From NCBI GenBank assembly GCA_037074615.1, contig CM073518.1:16382501-16446500 (forward strand): DNA of 64,000 bases, written 5' to 3'. The translations under genes were made by a program, and so were the position numbers. Shown piece after piece: positions 59,213 to 64,000 of the stretch. Each line of letters starts with the position of its first letter. Position 1 is the first letter of the stretch. The notes below the pieces were generated by a model. That model saw only the letters and a list, made by a program, of their open reading frames with translations. It searched no databases and was not told the DNA's origin. The DNA comes from Leucaena leucocephala. Lineage: Eukaryota; Streptophyta; Magnoliopsida; Fabales; Fabaceae.

Positions 59213-61117
59213 GTACGAATAACCTCTTCTAGCATTTGTATTCATCAGTCCACACATATCTGTATGTATGAGGCCCAACAAATCAGTGGCCCTCTCACTG
59301 TGCCCAGTGAAAGGTGACTTTGTCATCTTACCTAACAAACAAGATTCGCAAGTATCATATGATTCAAAATTAAATGAGTTGAGAAATCCATCTTGATGGA
59401 GTTTAGAAATGCTTTTCTCATTTATGTGGCCCAGACGACAGTGCCAGAGTTATGTCAGATTCAAATCATTTAGTTTGACCCTTTTGGCAGTTATGTTATA
59501 GATATTTCCATGATTGGGTTGTTCCAATTTTAATATGTAATGATCAACATGCAAATCACCATGAGCATAGAAAACATCATTACGATAAATAGAACATCTA
59601 CCATTCCCAGTAATGGAAGTGTAACCTTCCTTATCCAAATAAGAAAGAGAAATAATGTTACTACTCAAAGCAGGAACATAATAGCAATTGTTCAAAACTA
59701 ACAAAAGCCCAGTGGGCAGAACTAATTCATAAGTGCCTACAGCTAAAGCAGCAACCTTTGCTCTATTTCCAACTCGTAGGTCAACTTCGCCCTTTTTCAG
59801 CTTTCTACTGTCCTTTAGGCCCTGCACATATGTACAAATGTGAGAACCACATGCAGTATCTAATAGAGAGATGAATGTCTATAACATAAATACCTGAAGC
59901 GATAGCCTCGCTATCCTTCTTGCTCTTTTTCAGATCTTCAAGGTAGAGTTTGCAATTCCTCTTCCAATGACCCGGTTCATTTTAGAAGAAATAAACTCCT
60001 TCCTTTGGAGGCTTTGCCTTCTTTGGTGCAGGCTTGATTTCGAGCTTGCCTGACTCTTTGGTCTTACCAGATGAGCCATGACCCTTCCCCTTGCCCTTGC
60101 CTTTCTTTTTCATACCCTTTCCTTTCTGAACCATCAAAACTGTACTGGGCTTCTTCTTAACAGTCAGCTCAGCAGTTTTAAGCATCCCATGCAGTTCAGA
60201 AATAGATTTCTCCATGTTGTTCATGTTGTAGTTCATGACAAACTGGTCATAACTTGCTGGGAGTGAGTTCAAGATCAAATCTGTAGCTAACTCCTGGCTC
60301 ATGGGAAATCCAAGCCTCTCAAGGTGATCAATATACCCTTTCATCTTTAAGACATAAGTACTTACTAATGCACCTTCAGCCATCTTGCACGAATGTAAGG
60401 ACTTAGTGGTCTCATACCTCTCTTGCCTTGCCTATTGCTGGAACATTTCCTTAAGATGCACATCATCTCATAATCCTCCATGTGTTCCAGATCTCTTTGG
60501 AGCTCCGGAACCATGGTGGCAAGCATCAAGCATCCCACATCGATAGAGTCTTCCTTATGCTTTGCATAAGAATCTCTCTGAGCTCTAGGAGCATTAGCTG
60601 CTAAATCCTCAGGAATGGGTTGATCTAGGACATATACTTTTCTTTCCTGTTTGAGAACAATTCTCAAGTTCCTGAACCAGTCAAGAAAGTTTGTCCCATA
60701 AAGTTTGTCCTTCTCAAGGACAGATCGTAACGATAATGTAGCAGTATTACTAGTCGTCATTATTCTACAATTAAAATATGCAAGCGAATTAGCAATCTCC
60801 CACTGAATAAAATAACCCTCAATGTAATAATTAGTGGGCTAAGATCCATATTTGGCTTAAACTTGAGTCCGCTTTGACAGGACGCTCAACTTTAAGTTAT
60901 TTAGGTAGGTAACAACTTTATCAATTACATCAAATGTAACTCTTAGATGTTTATGGGATTCCATCATCATATGATCCGGCATGTTTTAATCGCATCTAAT
61001 GCCTTGAGACCCAAAACCGTTTTGATAATCTCAATTAAGTCAAACCATAACAAACATAAGAGTAGCACCATTACTCTTACTTATCTCCCCAAGATAACTC
61101 AAATGCACCCACTTTGG
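59213..61117 (-). pseudogene. Copia gag-protease-integrase start, minus strand
   Basis: It is the reverse counterpart of about 714-2656 of the first copia element. Frames: gag N-terminus 60760-60365, gag middle 60383-59982, protease to GAG-pre-integrase 59827-59450, integrase start 59338-59213. Lesions: a one-base deletion near 60466; a zinc knuckle altered (Cys to Tyr, plus a stop) near 59980; a deletion of about 16 bp just before the protease aspartate near 59860; and a frame break near 59450. It ends at GTTATTCGTAC, where a different copia gag begins. Confidence 0.87.
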
Positions 61118-61369
61118 TGGAAGACATGCAGCGGAAATTAACTTTAAAATTTTTTCCATTCCCAGCCAGGATCTATCGAATGTGTTTTAGTCAAGGAGAA
61201 AGAAGTGTTACCTTCGGTATTCGATACCTTCGGTATTCGAGCTTTAGTCGCGACCTCTGTATCCACTAGTCGTGACTCCTCGCCTCTGGAACTTTCAGTC
61301 GCGACCTACTCAGCTTCTCGTCGCGACCTGTTGCCCCTGGAGTTGTTAGTCGCGACCTCCTCTGCTACT
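61118..61369 (-). mobile_element. Remnant of a copia LTR, minus strand
   Basis: It corresponds to the last part of the LTR (array plus CATTCCCAGCCAGG region) but lacks the final ~10 bp. It is fused to leader sequence through shared TCCA. A GTCGCGAC array with 22/29-bp steps runs from 61247 to 61356. Its other end is cut by a gypsy LTR at 61370. Confidence 0.82.
61247..61356. repeat. GTCGCGAC array in the copia LTR remnant
   Basis: Units start at 61247, 61269, 61298, 61320 and 61349 (22, 29, 22, 29 bp). A short duplication of CCTTCGGTATTCGA lies just before it (about 61211-61241). Confidence 0.85.
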
Positions 61370-61867
61370 TGAAACATTCTCCCTTAGACCCCTCAGAGTA
61401 CACTTACGGAAGCGATATTAGCTCGATCATATCTTAGCTTAAGCCCAGAAATTAAAATTTCTACTCTTAAGTTCCTTATTCTGAACCTTTAATTTGAGAA
61501 CTGATTAATCTCATTCTACACATCCAAATGAGGTTTATTACCTATCCACGGAATGCCCCAGATGTGTACCATTGGCTCACCAAATTTCATAGCCAAACTC
61601 CTTCGTTTACTAGGTCAAACTGAGGTCAAAACACTGCTACCTCAGGACCTGCGAATTTCTCCCTTAATTCCCTATTCACAAATTGAACATGCCAAACAAT
61701 ATTTATTATTAAATAATAAAATGTCATACAATAGGGCATACACAAAATCCTCATATTTCTATCACAACATTTCCTGCCTAAAATTCGGCAGCATAACCGC
61801 TACGCTTCATCTTTAGAAAGTAACTGATCTTATACCGATTCGGTAATTCCCGTGAGAACTACCATTC

Positions 61868-61944
61868 TACGTAAGTACCCAGGAAAGACTGGATGAACCG
61901 GCTAGGTCCACTCACTTCCAGCCTCCTTAGACAGTATCTACGTA
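61868..61944 (-). other. Conserved LTR stem-loop (long-arm form)
   Basis: Minus-strand arms are TACGTAGATAC and GTACTTACGTA, with one mismatch. The inner stem AGGCTGG/CCAGTCT is intact. Confidence 0.58.
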
Positions 61945-62455
61945 CACAGTACGTATCAGCTCCTTTCTCAACTATTACCATCTTGTCATAATTTCGGCAG
62001 CATAACGGCATCTCTTAAAATTCCCAAAATTCATTTCAACATAACCTCCCTGTAATGGGTTAGACAAGGGGAATGAGATTGGGGGAATCTCAGTAGCAAC
62101 AATCATAACAATATATGTAATGCAGAGTGACAGTGCTTGCTTGTGATTGTGTACAGATAAGTATGCTGCGTGCTTCCATACTCAATAACATATGATCATA
62201 GCATTGCAGTAGAGCTTCAAGCATAACATATAAGACAACAATCCAACCAAACAATAGCACAACAAATCACAAAGCCATTACATAAAAGCTAGGATTAGTT
62301 ACTACCTCAAAAGCTTAGAAGAACTCTACTATCTCTATACTGCTTCCAGTTCCGCCAGAACTTCCTTTCTTCTCTCTCTCTCCTTCTCTCTCTCTTCTTT
62401 CTCTCTCTTTCCTTGCCCAAAACCGTGGGATGCATGGAATGGGAGGGGGAGGGGT

Positions 62456-62462
62456 ATTTATA
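62456..62462 (-). promoter_or_regulatory. TATA box of the terminal minus-strand LTR
   Basis: The reverse complement is TATAAATACCCC; a CT-rich tract lies at 62365-62412 on the + strand. Confidence 0.68.
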
Positions 62463-64000
62463 GTTTCCCTCAATGGCATTCCTGTAATTTTGAGGCCATC
62501 TGAACATGTGGTCTTGGTTTTTCCTGGAATTTCCTATTTTCTTTTATTCCTTTTTACTGCATCATCCAGGACACCTCAGTGGACACCTCAGCGGACACCT
62601 CAGCAGCACATTTCTCACATGTCTAAAACCCGGGACACCTCATCAGCTGACTCAGCCTGCTGACTCACCGGTCCAGAGTCTTGCACCGTAATACGTGTCC
62701 TTAGCTTTATCTGCTTCCTTTAGATCAGTTCCATATGGCGACAAGGTGGGTCCCTTCACGCCATCCAATGCTATCCAGATAAGTCCAAGACTCTATCTGA
62801 TCACCTCCTCGGTTATCGTGTCAACCGAGTAACTTTACTTTACTGAAAAGTCATTAAATCATTATTTTAATGTCACTTTTCCCCCTGAATCACTGGGCCT
62901 GCGTTTTTGGGCCTAGAAAAATCATCTTGAGTCTCTGATCCAGCCCAAGTACTCTGATGGCACGATTCCCAAGAAACACCCCTTGGCAAATTACCAAAAT
63001 GCCCTTAGTCTCTCTTTCTTTACTTTACTAGGTCTAGGGGCATTATTGTCTTTTCCCATCTTACCAGAGTATTCTTTGACCCTGGTCAACTATCCAGATA
63101 ACTTCCCTGGACTGTCTAACCTTAGGCAAATGACCAAAATACCCTTTTCTCATTCTTCAGCTGTTTTATAACATAGGGACATTTTCGTCATTTCGTACCT
63201 TTTTCCCGGACACCGGCCCCTTTTACCACTGGACTGATCTAATGGGCCTGGGCCTTTCCTGGTGTCACTAAAGGCCTTAGAAACACTATACGGCCCCCTG
63301 GCCATAGTCCGATCATCCCTATCGGGATTGCTTTTCCTTTACCGATTATAACTGTAAATTCCCATCTTCCGGAATTTTTACAGAAAAATCGGGACCTCAA
63401 ATCAAAATTCCATGACTCCTCATTCAACCCGGAATCCTTTTCTTTATCTCCCAGTATTTTCAGATATTTTATCCGGACCGGGCTGTTTTGGCCTGAAAAA
63501 GCGCGCACGCGCACACTTTTCCAAAATGACCATTTTACCCCTGGTCACATTTCTAATTCTTTCATACACATAGAGACCTCATATGCACATTTCACAGTTC
63601 AGTGAAATGATCAGCATAATTTTCTCTATTTTTTGACAAAATATGGTACTCATCAGCTACCAGCCCGATCTTTCCCAAAATTACGATTTTGCCCCTGCAT
63701 TCTCCTTCTGTCATCTATTCTCATCTTCTTATCCTTCATCTTAAATTCTAGAAATTCTCTTTCAATAACTCATCCCCTAAACTCTTTGGGAGTCATCGTT
63801 AATTGAAAGGCTCGACAACCCGCCCATATCAGGTTATCTTACACAAGTGCTAGCCCATATCAAGCTACATGCAGAATTCCTAGGCTTAAGACTTAGGATA
63901 TTCCTCACATTCCTCATTTTGAACCTAGGTGAACTGTCCCGATCTTGTAGGTTAAAGACTTAACTCATCTTTAAATCCTGAAGGACTTAACTCATCCCTC

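Larger units (their letters stand above)
61370..64000 (-). mobile_element. Gypsy LTR, minus strand, running off the window
   Basis: On the + strand it starts TGAAACATTC. It follows the minus-strand solo LTR at 11365-14122 closely to the window end, which matches about position 14000 there; roughly 120 bp should lie outside. CTACT at 61365-61369 is the expected left target duplication. The TATA box is near 62456 and the stem-loop is at 61868-61944. Confidence 0.87.

Overview
The window looks like repeat-rich nuclear DNA of a flowering plant. It is packed with Ty1/copia and Ty3/gypsy LTR retrotransposons and their debris. No host protein gene, rRNA or tRNA gene, and nothing prokaryotic, was recognised. 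Every long open frame that could be identified is retroelement gag or pol, nearly always broken by stops or frameshifts; one basic ORF (57300-57961) was not recognised. Species cannot be told from this sequence.

Layout. 1-7073: a copia element on the + strand (leader, broken gag-pol, polypurine tract, 1,988-bp 3' LTR); its 5' LTR lies left of the window. 7074-31619: one old Tat/Ogre-like gypsy element on the + strand. Its integrase is cut into four pieces (7074-7247, 10855-11364, 14123-14219, 28252-28596) by three separate insertions, and the copia element at 7073 makes a fourth. The insertions are a solo gypsy LTR (7248-10854, duplication ATAGG), a solo gypsy LTR on the minus strand (11365-14122, TCCCC) and a copia solo LTR (14220-28251, CCTTG). 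That copia LTR was itself hit by two gypsy LTRs (15659-22034, GAAGC; 22225-28047, CAGGT), and each of these was hit once more (17860-19998, GTGTA; 24496-27495, GAATG). The nest is four levels deep, and a 5-bp target duplication marks both ends of every insertion. The gypsy element's 3' end holds an extra ORF related to putative plant transposon proteins (29992-31107), a polypurine tract and the start of its 3' LTR.

31620-38504: a minus-strand gypsy element B with LTR, primer-binding site and broken gag. 38505-39866: a minus-strand copia pol fragment. 39867-53486: a non-autonomous gypsy element C with two nearly identical 3.1-kb LTRs and a non-coding interior, which carries a minus-strand copia solo LTR (47137-48686, AGTAC). 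53487-54928: a minus-strand gypsy reverse transcriptase/RNase H/integrase pseudogene. 54929-55117: a copia integrase scrap. 55118-57294: a gypsy LTR with primer-binding site and leader. 57295-59212: an unidentified basic ORF, a 468-bp LTR and a copia gag, all joined abruptly. 59213-61369: a minus-strand copia gag-protease-integrase fragment with a remnant of its LTR. 61370-64000: a minus-strand gypsy LTR running off the window.

Two signals go beyond cataloguing elements. First, a minisatellite built on the palindrome GTCGCGAC, with spacings alternating 22 and 29 bp (51-bp unit), occurs in copia LTRs, gypsy LTRs, gypsy interiors and the Tat-like 3' region, which are otherwise unrelated. Second, all eleven gypsy LTRs carry a block of about 75 nt that can fold into a long stem-loop, with paired compensatory changes between copies.
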